DNA from: Hippasteria phrygiana
Lineage: Eukaryota; Echinodermata; Asteroidea; Valvatida; Goniasteridae
Reading direction: 5' to 3'
NCBI GenBank assembly: GCA_037893225.1
Contig: JAZGUH010000261.1
Span: 186,001-250,000, forward strand
DNA: 64,000 bases
Shown: positions 13,482-26,934 of the stretch, one piece after another
Numbering within the stretch: the first letter of the stretch is position 1
How the letters are laid out: each line of letters begins with the position of its first letter
Made by a program: the position numbers and the translations under genes
Notes under the pieces: model-generated
The model's input: only the letters and a program-made list of their open reading frames with translations
Told to the model about the DNA's origin: nothing
The model's database searches: none

Positions 13482-14641
13482 TTGTGGAGAAAATTCAAAC
13501 CTCGCAATGTTTATTTTCTTCCCGGCCACCATCTGTGTGCAGATTACCTTTTATTTATTGCTCCATGCCTGTCAAATTCCATGTGGTATGGACTTGCTTT
13601 ACTCATTCATAATTGCATGAAATATCAACCAAATTCAGTAATTTTGACATGTATGCATAGCTTAGATCTGGCGCTACATGTTGCAATTATCGGCGGCTTC
13701 TTAGAGTTAACACGTGTGGAGAAAATTCAAACCTCGCAATGTTTATTTTCTTCCCGGCCAACATCTGTGTGCAGATTACCTTTTATTTATTGCTCCATGC
13801 CTGTCAAATTCCCTGGGGTATGGACTTGCTTTACTCATTCATAATTGCATGAAATATCAACCAAATTCAGTAATTTTGACATGTATGGATAGCTTAGATC
13901 TGGCGCTACATGTTGCAATTATCGGCGGCTTCTTAGAGTTAAAACTTGTGGAGAAAATTAAAACTTCGCAATGTTTATTTTCTTTCCGGCCAACATCTGT
14001 GTACATGTTACCGTCTATTTATTGCTCCATGCATGTCAAATTCCCTGGGGTATGGACTTGCTTTACTCATTCATAATTGCATGAAATATCAACCAAATGC
14101 AGTAATTTTGACATGTATGTATAGCTTAGATCTGGCGCTACATGTTGCAATTATCGGCGGCTTTTTAGAGTTAACACTTGTGGAGAAAATTCAAACCTCG
14201 CAATGTTTATTTTCTTCCCGGCCACCATCTGTGTGCAGGTTACCTTTTATTTATTGCTCCATGCCTGTCAAATTCCATGTGGTATGGACTTGCTTTACTC
14301 ATTCATAATTGCATGAAATATCAACCAAATTCAGTAGTTTTGACATGTATGGATAGCTTAGATCTGGCGCTACATGTTGCAATTATCGGCGGCTTCTTAG
14401 AGTTAACACGTGTGGAGAAAATTCAAACCTCGCAATGTTTATTTTCTTCCCGGCCAACATCTGTGTGCAGATTACCTTTTATTTATTGCTCCATGCCTGT
14501 CAAATTCCCTGGGGTATGGACTTGCTTTACTCATTCATAATTGCATGACATATCAACCAAATTGAGTAATTTTGACATGTATGGATAGCTTAGATCTGGC
14601 GCTACATGTTGCAATTATCGGCGGCTTCTTAGAGTTAACAC
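13482..14641 (+). repeat. 1160-bp 5-mer repeat, copy 1 (with two hybrid monomers)
   Basis: Order DM A B/D E A/CT. The B-like monomer at 13946 has B diagnostics up to GTATGTATAG, then the CTTTTTAGAG end and TTAACACTT linker of a D. The A-like monomer at 14410 continues into GACATATC and AAATTGAGTAAT, otherwise seen only in the CT at 13250. Both look like products of unequal exchange. B carries the private change AAAACTTCGC, shared with copy 2. Confidence 0.82.
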
Positions 14642-15801
14642 TTGTGGAGAAAATTCAAACCTCGCAATGTTTATTTTCTTCCCGGCCACCATCTGTGTGC
14701 AGATTACCTTTTATTTATTGCTCCATGCCTGTCAAATTCCATGTGGTATGGACTTGCTTTACTCATTCATAATTGCATGAAATATCAACCAAATTCAGTA
14801 ATTTTGACATGTATGCATAGCTTAGATCTGGCGCTACATGTTGCAATTATCGGCGGCTTCTTAGAGTTAACACGTGTGGAGAAAATTCAAACCTCGCAAT
14901 GTTTATTTTCTTCCCGGCCAACATCTGTGTGCAGATTACCTTTTATTTATTGCTCCATGCCTGTCAAATTCCCTGGGGTATGGACTTGCTTTACTCATTC
15001 ATAATTGCATGAAATATCAACCAAATTCAGTAATTTTGACATGTATGGATAGCTTAGATCTGGCGCTACATGTTGCAATTATCGGCGGCTTCTTAGAGTT
15101 AAAACTTGTGGAGAAAATTAAAACTTCGCAATGTTTATTTTCTTTCCGGCCAACATCTGTGTACATGTTACCGTCTATTTATTGCTCCATGCATGTCAAA
15201 TTCCCTGGGGTATGGACTTGCTTTACTCATTCATAATTGCATGAAATATCAACCAAATGCAGTAATTTTGACATGTATGTATAGCTTAGATCTGGCGCTA
15301 CATGTTGCAATTATCGGCGGCTTCTTAGAGTTAACACTTGTGGAGAAAATTCAAACCTCGCAATGTTTATTTTCTTCCCGGCCACCATCTGTGTGCAGAT
15401 TACCTTTTATTTATTGCTCCATGCCTGTCAAATTCCCTGGGGTATGGACTTGCTTTACTCATTCATAATTGCATGAAATATCAACCAAATTCAGTAATTT
15501 TGACATGTATGGATAGCTTAGATCTGGCGCTACATGTTGCAATTATCGGCGGCTTTTTAGAGTTAACACTTGTGGAGAAAATTCAAACCTCGCAATGTTT
15601 ATTTTCTTCCCGGCCACCATCTGTGTGCAGGTTACCTTTTATTTATTGCTCCATGCCTGTCAAATTCCATGTGGTATGGACTTGCTTTACTCATTCATAA
15701 TTGCATGAAATATCAACCAAATTCAGTAGTTTTGACATGTATGGATAGCTTAGATCTGGCGCTACATGTTGCAATTATCGGCGGCTTCTTAGAGTTAACA
15801 C
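14642..15801 (+). repeat. 1160-bp 5-mer repeat, copy 2
   Basis: Order DM A B D E. It shares with copy 1 the private AAAACTTCGC in B (15120 region) and TTCAGTAGTTTTGAC in E (15721 region). These shared rare changes show that the two blocks are duplicates and not merely alike in class order. Confidence 0.83.
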
Positions 15802-16264
15802 GTGTGGAGAAAATTCAAACCTCGCAATGTTTATTTTCTTCCCGGCCAACATCTGTGTGCAGATTACCTTTTATTTATTGCTCCATGCCTGTCAAATTCC
15901 CTGGGGTATGGACTTGCTTTACTCATTCATAATTGCATGAAATATCAACCAAATTCAGTAATTTTGACATGTATGGATAGCTTAGATCTGGCGCTACATG
16001 TTGCAATTATCGGCGGCTTCTTAGAGTTAAAACTTGTGGAGAAAATTAAAACCTCGCAATGTTTATTTTCTTTCCGGCCAACATCTGTGTGCATATTACC
16101 TTCTATTTATTGCTCCATGCCTGTCAAATTCCCTAGGGTATGACTTGCTTTACTCATTCATAATTGCATGAAATATCAACCAAATACAGTAATGTTGACA
16201 TGTATGGATAGCTTAGATCTGGCGCTACATGTTGGAATCATCGGCGGCTTCCTAGAGTTAAAAC

Positions 16265-17656
16265 TTGTGGAGAAAATTCAAACCTCGCAATGTTTATTTT
16301 CTTTCCGGCCAACATCTGTGTACATGTTACCGTCTATTTATTGCTCCATGCATGTCAAATTCCCTGGGGTATGGACTTGCTTTACTCATTCATAATTGCA
16401 TGAAATATCAACCAAATGCAGTAATGTTGACATGTATGGCTAGCTTAGATCTGGCGCTACATGTTGCAATTATCGGCGGCTTCTTAGAGTTAACACTTGT
16501 GGAGAAAATTCAAACCTCGCAATGTTTATTTTCTTCCCAGCCACCATCTGTGTGCAGATTACCTTTTATTTATTGCTCCATGCCTGTCAAATTCCCTGGG
16601 GTATGGACTTGCTTTACTCATTCATAATTGCATGAAATATCAACCAAATTCAGTAATTTTGACATGTATGGATAGCTTAGATCTGGCGCTACATGTTGCA
16701 ATTATCGGCGGCTTCTTAGAGTTAAAACTTGTGGAGAAAATTCAAACCTCGCAATGTTTATTTTCTTTCCGGCCAACATCTGTGTACATGTTACCGTCTA
16801 TTTATTGCTCCATGCCTGTCAAATTCCCTGGGGTATGGACTTGCTTTACTCATTCATAATTGCATGAAATATCAACCAAATACAGTAATGTTGACATGTA
16901 TGGATAGCTTAGATCTGGCGCTACATGTTGGAATCATCGGCGGCTTCCTAGAGTTAAAACTTGTGGAGAAAATTCAAACCTCGCAATGTTTATTTTCTTT
17001 CCGGCCAACATCTGTGTACATGTTACCGTCTATTTATTGCTCCATGCATGTCAAATTCCCTGGGGTATGGACTTGCTTTACTCATTCATAATTGCATGAA
17101 ATATCAACCAAATGCAGTAATGTTGACATGTATGGCTAGCTTAGATCTGGCGCTACATGTTGCAATTATCGGCGGCTTCTTAGAGTTAACACTTGTGGAG
17201 AAAATTCAAACCTCGCAATGTTTATTTTCTTCCCAGCCACCATCTGTGTGCAGATTACCTTTTATTTATTGCTCCATGCCTGTCAAATTCCCTGGGGTAT
17301 GGACTTGCTTTACTCATTCATAATTGCATGAAATATCAACCAAATTCAGTAATGTTGACATGTATGGATAGCTTAGATCTGGCGCTACATGTTGCAATTA
17401 TCGGCGGCTTCTTAGAGTTAAAACTTGTGGAGAAAATTCAAACCTCGCAATGTTTATTTTCTTTCCGGCCAACATCTGTGTACATGTTACCGTCTATTTA
17501 TTGCTCCATGCCTGTCAAATTCCCTGGGGTATGGACTTGCTTTACTCATTCATAATTGCATGAAATATCAACCAAATTCAGTAATTTTGACATGTATGGA
17601 TAGCTTAGATCTGGCGCTACATGTTGCAATTATCGGCGGCTTCTTAGAGTTAACAC
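16265..17656 (+). repeat. Trimer B-DPS-B2, 2 copies (696 bp each)
   Basis: Copies at 16265-16960 and 16961-17656. B carries ATGGCTAGC (an NheI site) and TAATGTTGAC. DPS carries TTCCCAGCCACC. B2 ends in GTTGGAATCATC and CTTCCTAGAG in the first copy and returns to the common form in the second. Confidence 0.9.
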
Positions 17657-19280
17657 TTGTGGAGAAAATTCAAACCTCGCAATGTTTATTTTCTTCCCGG
17701 CCACCATCTGTGTGCAGATTACCTTTTATTTATTGCTCCATGCCTGTCAAATTCCCTGGGGTATGGACTTGCTTTACTCATTCATAATTGCATGAAATAT
17801 CAACCAAATTCAGTAATTTTGACATGTATGGATAGCTTAGATCTGGCGCTACATGTTGCAATTATCGGCGGCTTTTTAGAGTTAACACTTGTGGAGAAAA
17901 TTCAAACCTCGCAATGTTTATTTTCTTCCCGGCCACCATCTGTGTGCAGGTTACCTTTTATTTATTGCTCCATGCCTGTCAAATTCCATGTGGTATGGAC
18001 TTGCTTTACTCATTCATAATTGCATGAAATATCAACCAAATTCAGTAATTTTGACATGTATGCATAGCTTAGATCTGGCGCTACATGTTGCAATTATCGG
18101 CGGCTTCTTAGAGTTAACACGTGTGGAGAAAATTCAAACCTCGCAATGTTTATTTTCTTCCCGGCCAACATCTGTGTGCAGATTACCTTTTATTTATTGC
18201 TCCATGCCTGTCAAATTCCCTGGGGTATGGACTTGCTTTACTCATTCATAATTGCATGAAATATCAACCAAATTCAGTAATTTTGACATGTATGGATAGC
18301 TTAGATCTGGCGCTACATGTTGCAATTATCGGCGGCTTCTTAGAGTTAAAACTTGTGGAGAAAATTAAAACCTCGCAATGTTTATTTTCTTTCCGGCCAA
18401 CATCTGTGTACATGTTACCGTCTATTTATTGCTCCATGCATGTCAAATTCCCTGGGGTATGGACTTGCTTTACTCATTCATAATTGCATGAAATATCAAC
18501 CAAATGCAGTAATTTTGACATGTATGTATAGCTTAGATCTGGCGCTACATGTTGCAATTATCGGCGGCTTCTTAGAGTTAACACGTGTGGAGAAAATTCA
18601 AACCTCGCAATGTTTATTTTCTTTCCGGCCACCCTCTGTGTGCATATTACCTTTTATTTATTGCTCCATGCCTGTCAAATTCCCTGGGGTATGGACTTGC
18701 TTTACTCATTCATAATTGCATGAAATATCAACCAAATTCAGTAATTTTGACATGTATGGATAGCTTAGATCTGGCGCTACATGTTGCAATTATCGGCGGC
18801 TTCTTAGAGTTAACACTTGTGGAGAAAATTCAAACCTCGCAATGTTTATTTTCTTCCCGGCCACCATCTGTGTGCAGATTACCTTTTATTTATTGCTCCA
18901 TGCCTGTCAAATTCCCTGGGGTATGGACTTGCTTTACTCATTCATAATTGCATGAAATATCAACCAAATTCAGTAATTTTGACATGTATGGATAGCTTAG
19001 ATCTGGCGCTACATGTTGCAATTATCGGCGGCTTTTTAGAGTTAACACTTGTGGAGAAAATTCAAACCTCGCAATGTTTATTTTCTTCCCGGCCACCATC
19101 TGTGTGCAGGTTACCTTTTATTTATTGCTCCATGCCTGTCAAATTCCATGTGGTATGGACTTGCTTTACTCATTCATAATTGCATGAAATATCAACCGAA
19201 TTCAGTAATTTTGACATGTATGGATAGCTTAGATCTGGCGCTACATGTTGCAATTATCGGCGGCTTCTTAGAGTTAACAC
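17657..19280 (+). repeat. 1624-bp 7-mer D-E-A-B-C-D-E, copy 1
   Basis: Seven 232-bp monomers. The last E contains ATCAACCGAATTCAG, creating an EcoRI site at 19198-19203 that is shared with the tandem copy but not with the third copy at 23456. Confidence 0.88.
19198..19203. other. Private EcoRI site marking a 1624-bp duplication (first)
   Basis: GAATTC arises from A to G in CCAAATTC. I found it in only two monomers, here and at 20822, at the same offset of two E monomers. Confidence 0.85.
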
Positions 19281-20904
19281 TTGTGGAGAAAATTCAAAAC
19301 TCGCAATGTTTATTTTCCTCCCGGCCACCATCTGTGTGCAGATTACCTTTTATTTATTGCTCCATGCCTGTCAAATTCCCTGGGGTATGGACTTGCTTTA
19401 CTCATTCATAATTGCATGAAATATCAACCAAATTCAGTAATTTTGACATGTATGGATAGCTTAGATCTGGCGCTACATGTTGCAATTATCGGCGGCTTTT
19501 TAGAGTTAACACTTGTGGAGAAAATTCAAACCTCGCAATGTTTATTTTCTTCCCGGCCACCATCTGTGTGCAGGTTACCTTTTATTTATTGCTCCATGCC
19601 TGTCAAATTCCATGTGGTATGGACTTGCTTTACTCATTCATAATTGCATGAAATATCAACCAAATTCAGTAATTTTGACATGTATGCATAGCTTAGATCT
19701 GGCGCTACATGTTGCAATTATCGGCGGCTTCTTAGAGTTAACACGTGTGGAGAAAATTCAAACCTCGCAATGTTTATTTTCTTCCCGGCCAACATCTGTG
19801 TGCAGATTACCTTTTATTTATTGCTCCATGCCTGTCAAATTCCCTGGGGTATGGACTTGCTTTACTCATTCATAATTGCATGAAATATCAACCAAATTCA
19901 GTAATTTTGACATGTATGGATAGCTTAGATCTGGCGCTACATGTTGCAATTATCGGCGGCTTCTTAGAGTTAAAACTTGTGGAGAAAATTAAAACCTCGC
20001 AATGTTTATTTTCTTTCCGGCCAACATCTGTGTACATGTTACCGTCTATTTATTGCTCCATGCATGTCAAATTCCCTGGGGTATGGACTTGCTTTACTCA
20101 TTCATAATTGCATGAAATATCAACCAAATGCAGTAATTTTGACATGTATGTATAGCTTAGATCTGGCGCTACATGTTGCAATTATCGGCGGCTTCTTAGA
20201 GTTAACACGTGTGGAGAAAATTCAAACCTCGCAATGTTTATTTTCTTTCCGGCCACCCTCTGTGTGCATATTACCTTTTATTTATTGCTCCATGCCTGTC
20301 AAATTCCCTGGGGTATGGACTTGCTTTACTCATTCATAATTGCATGAAATATCAACCAAATTCAGTAATTTTGACATGTATGGATAGCTTAGATCTGGCG
20401 CTACATGTTGCAATTATCGGCGGCTTCTTAGAGTTAACACTTGTGGAGAAAATTCAAACCTCGCAATGTTTATTTTCTTCCCGGCCACCATCTGTGTGCA
20501 GATTACCTTTTATTTATTGCTCCATGCCTGTCAAATTCCCTGGGGTATGGACTTGCTTTACTCATTCATAATTGCATGAAATATCAACCAAATTCAGTAA
20601 TTTTGACATGTATGGATAGCTTAGATCTGGCGCTACATGTTGCAATTATCGGCGGCTTTTTAGAGTTAACACTTGTGGAGAAAATTCAAACCTCGCAATG
20701 TTTATTTTCTTCCCGGCCACCATCTGTGTGCAGGTTACCTTTTATTTATTGCTCCATGCCTGTCAAATTCCATGTGGTATGGACTTGCTTTACTCATTCA
20801 TAATTGCATGAAATATCAACCGAATTCAGTAATTTTGACATGTATGGATAGCTTAGATCTGGCGCTACATGTTGCAATTATCGGCGGCTTCTTAGAGTTA
20901 ACAC
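19281..20904 (+). repeat. 1624-bp 7-mer D-E-A-B-C-D-E, copy 2
   Basis: Tandem duplicate of the preceding block, with the EcoRI site again in the last E (20822-20827, exactly 1624 bp downstream). The first D has gained two private changes, TTCAAAACTCGC (near 19295) and TTTTCCTCCC (near 19314), so these postdate the duplication. Confidence 0.88.
20822..20827. other. Private EcoRI site marking a 1624-bp duplication (second)
   Basis: Same change as at 19198, exactly 1624 bp away. It is a convenient restriction or PCR marker of the duplicated 7-mer. Confidence 0.85.
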
Positions 20905-21367
20905 GTGTGGAGAAAATTCAAACCTCGCAATGTTTATTTTCTTCCCGGCCAACATCTGTGTGCAGATTACCTTTTATTTATTGCTCCATGCCTGTCAAAT
21001 TCCCTGGGGTATGGACTTGCTTTACTCATTCATAATTGCATGAAATATCAACCAAATTCAGTAATTTTGACATGTATGGATAGCTTAGATCTGGCGCTAC
21101 ATGTTGCAATTATCGGCGGCTTCTTAGAGTTAAAACTTGTGGAGAAAATTAAAACCTCGCAATGTTTATTTTCTTTCCGGCCAACATCTGTGTGCATATT
21201 ACCTTCTATTTATTGCTCCATGCCTGTCAAATTCCCTAGGGTATGACTTGCTTTACTCATTCATAATTGCATGAAATATCAACCAAATACAGTAATGTTG
21301 ACATGTATGGATAGCTTAGATCTGGCGCTACATGTTGGAATCATCGGCGGCTTCCTAGAGTTAAAAC

Positions 21368-23455
21368 TTGTGGAGAAAATTCAAACCTCGCAATGTTTAT
21401 TTTCTTTCCGGCCAACATCTGTGTACATGTTACCGTCTATTTATTGCTCCATGCATGTCAAATTCCCTGGGGTATGGACTTGCTTTACTCATTCATAATT
21501 GCATGAAATATCAACCAAATGCAGTAATGTTGACATGTATGGCTAGCTTAGATCTGGCGCTACATGTTGCAATTATCGGCGGCTTCTTAGAGTTAACACT
21601 TGTGGAGAAAATTCAAACCTCGCAATGTTTATTTTCTTCCCAGCCACCATCTGTGTGCAGATTACCTTTTATTTATTGCTCCATGCCTGTCAAATTCCCT
21701 GGGGTATGGACTTGCTTTACTCATTCATAATTGCATGAAATATCAACCAAATTCAGTAATTTTGACATGTATGGATAGCTTAGATCTGGCGCTACATGTT
21801 GCAATTATCGGCGGCTTCTTAGAGTTAAAACTTGTGGAGAAAATTCAAACCTCGCAATGTTTATTTTCTTTCCGGCCAACATCTGTGTACATGTTACCGT
21901 CTATTTATTGCTCCATGCCTGTCAAATTCCCTGGGGTATGGACTTGCTTTACTCATTCATAATTGCATGAAATATCAACCAAATACAGTAATGTTGACAT
22001 GTATGGATAGCTTAGATCTGGCGCTACATGTTGGAATCATCGGCGGCTTCCTAGAGTTAAAACTTGTGGAGAAAATTCAAACCTCGCAATGTTTATTTTC
22101 TTTCCGGCCAACATCTGTGTACATGTTACCGTCTATTTATTGCTCCATGCATGTCAAATTCCCTGGGGTATGGACTTGCTTTACTCATTCATAATTGCAT
22201 GAAATATCAACCAAATGCAGTAATGTTGACATGTATGGCTAGCTTAGATCTGGCGCTACATGTTGCAATTATCGGCGGCTTCTTAGAGTTAACACTTGTG
22301 GAGAAAATTCAAACCTCGCAATGTTTATTTTCTTCCCAGCCACCATCTGTGTGCAGATTACCTTTTATTTATTGCTCCATGCCTGTCAAATTCCCTGGGG
22401 TATGGACTTGCTTTACTCATTCATAATTGCATGAAATATCAACCAAATTCAGTAATTTTGACATGTATGGATAGCTTAGATCTGGCGCTACATGTTGCAA
22501 TTATCGGCGGCTTCTTAGAGTTAAAACTTGTGGAGAAAATTCAAACCTCGCAATGTTTATTTTCTTTCCGGCCAACATCTGTGTACATGTTACCGTCTAT
22601 TTATTGCTCCATGCCTGTCAAATTCCCTGGGGTATGGACTTGCTTTACTCATTCATAATTGCATGAAATATCAACCAAATACAGTAATGTTGACATGTAT
22701 GGATAGCTTAGATCTGGCGCTACATGTTGGAATCATCGGCGGCTTCCTAGAGTTAAAACTTGTGGAGAAAATTCAAACCTCGCAATGTTTATTTTCTTTC
22801 CGGCCAACATCTGTGTACATGTTACCGTCTATTTATTGCTCCATGCATGTCAAATTCCCTGGGGTATGGACTTGCTTTACTCATTCATAATTGCATGAAA
22901 TATCAACCAAATGCAGTAATGTTGACATGTATGGCTAGCTTAGATCTGGCGCTACATGTTGCAATTATCGGCGGCTTCTTAGAGTTAACACTTGTGGAGA
23001 AAATTCAAACCTCGCAATGTTTATTTTCTTCCCAGCCACCATCTGTGTGCAGATTACCTTTTATTTATTGCTCCATGCCTGTCAAATTCCCTGGGGTATG
23101 GACTTGCTTTACTCATTCATAATTGCATGAAATATCAACCAAATTCAGTAATTTTGACATGTATGGATAGCTTAGATCTGGCGCTACATGTTGCAATTAT
23201 CGGCGGCTTCTTAGAGTTAAAACTTGTGGAGAAAATTCAAACCTCGCAATGTTTATTTTCTTTCCGGCCAACATCTGTGTACATGTTACCGTCTATTTAT
23301 TGCTCCATGCCTGTCAAATTCCCTGGGGTATGGACTTGCTTTACTCATTCATAATTGCATGAAATATCAACCAAATTCAGTAATTTTGACATGTATGGAT
23401 AGCTTAGATCTGGCGCTACATGTTGCAATTATCGGCGGCTTCTTAGAGTTAACAC
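21368..23455 (+). repeat. Trimer B-DPS-B2, 3 copies (696 bp each)
   Basis: Copies start at 21368, 22064 and 22760. All three B monomers carry ATGGCTAGC and all three DPS monomers carry CCCAGCC. The first two B2 monomers end in GTTGGAATCATC and the third ends in the common GTTGCAATTATC, as in the two-copy arrays. The extra copy is therefore internal. Confidence 0.9.
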
Positions 23456-25079
23456 TTGTGGAGAAAATTCAAACCTCGCAATGTTTATTTTCTTCCCGGC
23501 CACCATCTGTGTGCAGATTACCTTTTATTTATTGCTCCATGCCTGTCAAATTCCCTGGGGTATGGACTTGCTTTACTCATTCATAATTGCATGAAATATC
23601 AACCAAATTCAGTAATTTTGACATGTATGGATAGCTTAGATCTGGCGCTACATGTTGCAATTATCGGCGGCTTTTTAGAGTTAACACTTGTGGAGAAAAT
23701 TCAAACCTCGCAATGTTTATTTTCTTCCCGGCCACCATCTGTGTGCAGGTTACCTTTTATTTATTGCTCCATGCCTGTCAAATTCCATGTGGTATGGACT
23801 TGCTTTACTCATTCATAATTGCATGAAATATCAACCAAATTCAGTAATTTTGACATGTATGCATAGCTTAGATCTGGCGCTACATGTTGCAATTATCGGC
23901 GGCTTCTTAGAGTTAACACGTGTGGAGAAAATTCAAACCTCGCAATGTTTATTTTCTTCCCGGCCAACATCTGTGTGCAGATTACCTTTTATTTATTGCT
24001 CCATGCCTGTCAAATTCCCTGGGGTATGGACTTGCTTTACTCATTCATAATTGCATGAAATATCAACCAAATTCAGTAATTTTGACATGTATGGATAGCT
24101 TAGATCTGGCGCTACATGTTGCAATTATCGGCGGCTTCTTAGAGTTAAAACTTGTGGAGAAAATTAAAACCTCGCAATGTTTATTTTCTTTCCGGCCAAC
24201 ATCTGTGTACATGTTACCGTCTATTTATTGCTCCATGCATGTCAAATTCCCTGGGGTATGGACTTGCTTTACTCATTCATAATTGCATGAAATATCAACC
24301 AAATGCAGTAATTTTGACATGTATGTATAGCTTAGATCTGGCGCTACATGTTGCAATTATCGGCGGCTTCTTAGAGTTAACACGTGTGGAGAAAATTCAA
24401 ACCTCGCAATGTTTATTTTCTTTCCGGCCACCCTCTGTGTGCATATTACCTTTTATTTATTGCTCCATGCCTGTCAAATTCCCTGGGGTATGGACTTGCT
24501 TTACTCATTCATAATTGCATGAAATATCAACCAAATTCAGTAATTTTGACATGTATGGATAGCTTAGATCTGGCGCTACATGTTGCAATTATCGGCGGCT
24601 TCTTAGAGTTAACACTTGTGGAGAAAATTCAAACCTCGCAATGTTTATTTTCTTCCCGGCCACCATCTGTGTGCAGATTACCTTTTATTTATTGCTCCAT
24701 GCCTGTCAAATTCCCTGGGGTATGGACTTGCTTTACTCATTCATAATTGCATGAAATATCAACCAAATTCAGTAATTTTGACATGTATGGATAGCTTAGA
24801 TCTGGCGCTACATGTTGCAATTATCGGCGGCTTTTTAGAGTTAACACTTGTGGAGAAAATTCAAACCTCGCAATGTTTATTTTCTTCCCGGCCACCATCT
24901 GTGTGCAGGTTACCTTTTATTTATTGCTCCATGCCTGTCAAATTCCATGTGGTATGGACTTGCTTTACTCATTCATAATTGCATGAAATATCAACCAAAT
25001 TCAGTAATTTTGACATGTATGGATAGCTTAGATCTGGCGCTACATGTTGCAATTATCGGCGGCTTCTTAGAGTTAACAC
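23456..25079 (+). repeat. 1624-bp 7-mer D-E-A-B-C-D-E, copy 3
   Basis: Same monomer order and CTTTTTAGAG linkers as the copies at 17657 and 19281, but without the EcoRI variant. Only one copy follows the three-copy trimer array, against two copies after the first trimer array. Confidence 0.87.
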
Positions 25080-25542
25080 GTGTGGAGAAAATTCAAACCT
25101 CGCAATGTTTATTTTCTTCCCGGCCAACATCTGTGTGCAGATTACCTTTTATTTATTGCTCCATGCCTGTCAAATTCCCTGGGGTATGGACTTGCTTTAC
25201 TCATTCATAATTGCATGAAATATCAACCAAATTCAGTAATTTTGACATGTATGGATAGCTTAGATCTGGCGCTACATGTTGCAATTATCGGCGGCTTCTT
25301 AGAGTTAAAACTTGTGGAGAAAATTAAAACCTCGCAATGTTTATTTTCTTTCCGGCCAACATCTGTGTGCATATTACCTTCTATTTATTGCTCCATGCCT
25401 GTCAAATTCCCTAGGGTATGACTTGCTTTACTCATTCATAATTGCATGAAATATCAACCAAATACAGTAATGTTGACATGTATGGATAGCTTAGATCTGG
25501 CGCTACATGTTGGAATCATCGGCGGCTTCCTAGAGTTAAAAC

Positions 25543-26934
25543 TTGTGGAGAAAATTCAAACCTCGCAATGTTTATTTTCTTTCCGGCCAACATCTGTGTA
25601 CATGTTACCGTCTATTTATTGCTCCATGCATGTCAAATTCCCTGGGGTATGGACTTGCTTTACTCATTCATAATTGCATGAAATATCAACCAAATGCAGT
25701 AATGTTGACATGTATGGCTAGCTTAGATCTGGCGCTACATGTTGCAATTATCGGCGGCTTCTTAGAGTTAACACTTGTGGAGAAAATTCAAACCTCGCAA
25801 TGTTTATTTTCTTCCCAGCCACCATCTGTGTGCAGATTACCTTTTATTTATTGCTCCATGCCTGTCAAATTCCCTGGGGTATGGACTTGCTTTACTCATT
25901 CATAATTGCATGAAATATCAACCAAATTCAGTAATTTTGACATGTATGGATAGCTTAGATCTGGCGCTACATGTTGCAATTATCGGCGGCTTCTTAGAGT
26001 TAAAACTTGTGGAGAAAATTCAAACCTCGCAATGTTTATTTTCTTTCCGGCCAACATCTGTGTACATGTTACCGTCTATTTATTGCTCCATGCCTGTCAA
26101 ATTCCCTGGGGTATGGACTTGCTTTACTCATTCATAATTGCATGAAATATCAACCAAATACAGTAATGTTGACATGTATGGATAGCTTAGATCTGGCGCT
26201 ACATGTTGGAATCATCGGCGGCTTCCTAGAGTTAAAACTTGTGGAGAAAATTCAAACCTCGCAATGTTTATTTTCTTTCCGGCCAACATCTGTGTACATG
26301 TTACCGTCTATTTATTGCTCCATGCATGTCAAATTCCCTGGGGTATGGACTTGCTTTACTCATTCATAATTGCATGAAATATCAACCAAATGCAGTAATG
26401 TTGACATGTATGGCTAGCTTAGATCTGGCGCTACATGTTGCAATTATCGGCGGCTTCTTAGAGTTAACACTTGTGGAGAAAATTCAAACCTCGCAATGTT
26501 TATTTTCTTCCCAGCCACCATCTGTGTGCAGATTACCTTTTATTTATTGCTCCATGCCTGTCAAATTCCCTGGGGTATGGACTTGCTTTACTCATTCATA
26601 ATTGCATGAAATATCAACCAAATTCAGTAATTTTGACATGTATGGATAGCTTAGATCTGGCGCTACATGTTGCAATTATCGGCGGCTTCTTAGAGTTAAA
26701 ACTTGTGGAGAAAATTCAAACCTCGCAATGTTTATTTTCTTTCCGGCCAACATCTGTGTACATGTTACCGTCTATTTATTGCTCCATGCCTGTCAAATTC
26801 CCTGGGGTATGGACTTGCTTTACTCATTCATAATTGCATGAAATATCAACCAAATTCAGTAATTTTGACATGTATGGATAGCTTAGATCTGGCGCTACAT
26901 GTTGCAATTATCGGCGGCTTCTTAGAGTTAACAC
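25543..26934 (+). repeat. Trimer B-DPS-B2, 2 copies (696 bp each)
   Basis: Copies start at 25543 and 26239, with the same diagnostic ATGGCTAGC, CCCAGCC and GTTGGAATCATC variants as the other trimer arrays. Confidence 0.9.

Larger units (their letters stand above)
7684..15801 (+). repeat. Domain II: D/E/A/G satellite mosaic
   Basis: Thirty-five monomers: D E A A A G D E A B D* A G E A G D E A B D* DW D B2 CT DM A B E A DM A B D E. Class E (GCAGGTTACC with CCATGTGG) and the 231-bp class G (at 8844 and 11163) appear here for the first time. Internal order shows a 2319-bp repeat and an 1160-bp repeat, listed separately. The G-like monomer at 10467 keeps TATGGACT and is 232 bp long, so the class G substitutions can occur without the 1-bp deletion. 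Confidence 0.85.
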
